Source: Candidatus Omnitrophota bacterium
GTDB lineage: Bacteria; Omnitrophota; Gorgyraeia; JABMRN01
Length of the DNA stretch: 5,477 nt
Direction of reading: 5' to 3'
NCBI GenBank assembly: GCA_013202515.1
Contig: JABMRN010000164.1
Span: forward strand, 1-5,477
The position numbers and the translations under genes are program-made. Position 1 is the first letter of the stretch. Each line of letters opens with the position of its first letter. The notes beneath the pieces are model-generated. The model searched no databases. It saw only the letters and a list, made by a program, of their open reading frames with translations, and was not told the DNA's origin. Below, piece by piece: positions 5,111-5,477 of this stretch.

Positions 5111-5477
5111 ATGTTATTGAAGGATAAAGTAGCTATAGTTACTGGTGGATCAAGAGGAATAGGTAAAGCTATTGTGAAGGAGTTTGCAGATCAGGGCGCA
5201 CATGTTGCTTTTAATTTTCTAAAGAGCGAATCACAGTCTTTAGAATTAAAGAAGGAAATTGAGGCAAAGGGAAGAAAGGCGTTGATCTTTAAACAGGATG
5301 TAAAAGACTATAACGCTATTAAAGTTATGGTAGAAGGCGTACGGAGCGAATTAGGAACCGTAGATATTATTGTGAATAATGCGGGGATACTAAGGGATAA
5401 GGCGCTTATGTTAATGGAAGAGCAGGATTGGGAAGATGTTATAGCTACGAATCTATCAGGTGCCTTTAATCTCATAA
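5111..5477 (+). CDS. fabG: 3-oxoacyl-ACP reductase FabG-like SDR (3' end outside window)
   Basis: FabG reduces 3-ketoacyl-ACP to 3-hydroxyacyl-ACP with NADPH, the step after condensation. The visible 122 residues show the short-chain dehydrogenase Rossmann start KDKVAIVTGGSRGIG (cofactor motif TGGSRGIG, 11-18), an Asp63 in KQDV that contacts adenine in this family, NNAG at 89-92 and the tetrad asparagine in ATNLSG (Asn114). The catalytic Ser, Tyr and Lys lie beyond the window. ATG 5111 follows the ketosynthase stop with no gap. AGGAG (5095-5099) and GAGG (5099-5102) inside the ketosynthase end provide a strong Shine-Dalgarno, indicating translational coupling. SDR enzymes are diverse, so substrate identity as FabG rests on sequence similarity and position. 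Beside a KS-beta-like protein it might serve a dedicated acyl/polyketide pathway instead of bulk fatty-acid synthesis. Confidence 0.9.
   Translation, partial: MLLKDKVAIVTGGSRGIGKAIVKEFADQGAHVAFNFLKSESQSLELKKEIEAKGRKALIFKQDVKDYNAIKVMVEGVRSELGTVDIIVNNAGILRDKALMLMEEQDWEDVIATNLSGAFNLI

Overview
The window shows a bacterial fatty-acid synthesis locus, all on the + strand and tightly packed. The order is: 3' end of acetate kinase (ackA), ribosomal protein L32 (rpmF), plsX, fabH, fabD, a 196-nt regulatory gap, a small excisionase/MerR-type DNA-binding protein, a frameshifted FabF-like ketosynthase, and the 5' part of a fabG-like reductase that runs off the end. DNA is moderately AT-rich. An L32 with four zinc-binding cysteines, the rpmF-plsX-fabH-fabD order and the GLSLGE form of the FabD nucleophile motif would fit a Gram-negative-type lineage from the PVC/Omnitrophota neighbourhood. 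This placement is an inference from general resemblance and is only weakly supported.

Region 1 (1-3440) reads as one housekeeping operon: neighbours overlap by 1 nt (ackA/rpmF), about 4 nt (plsX/fabH) and 7 nt (fabH/fabD), and rpmF and plsX are 9 nt apart. It joins acyl-phosphate chemistry (PlsX), chain initiation (FabH) and malonyl loading of ACP (FabD) to ribosome synthesis (L32). Its promoter lies upstream of the window.

Region 2 (3441-3636) holds no gene. It has a near-perfect sigma70-type promoter (TTGACA, 17 nt, TATACT) at 3481-3509. Downstream of it, at 3531-3600, are seven consecutive 10-bp units in exact helical phase, the last three almost identical. No convincing intrinsic terminator follows fabD.

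Region 3 (3637-5477) appears to be a separately promoted unit: a 64-residue winged-HTH protein, a ketosynthase homologue and a ketoreductase whose start codon directly follows the ketosynthase stop. The ketosynthase is odd in two ways. All three catalytic positions of FabF (Cys, His, His) are replaced (Phe, Ser, Glu), as expected of a non-condensing chain-length-factor/KS-beta-like partner rather than FabF. Its reading frame is also broken by an apparent 1-nt loss near 4460.

The most interesting reading is a small, possibly autoregulated, type II FAS/PKS-like unit inserted after the housekeeping fab genes. In it a BldC/Xis-like protein may bind the phased decamer array between its own promoter and gene. 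This is inference; the decamers, promoter, residue substitutions and frameshift are directly visible.
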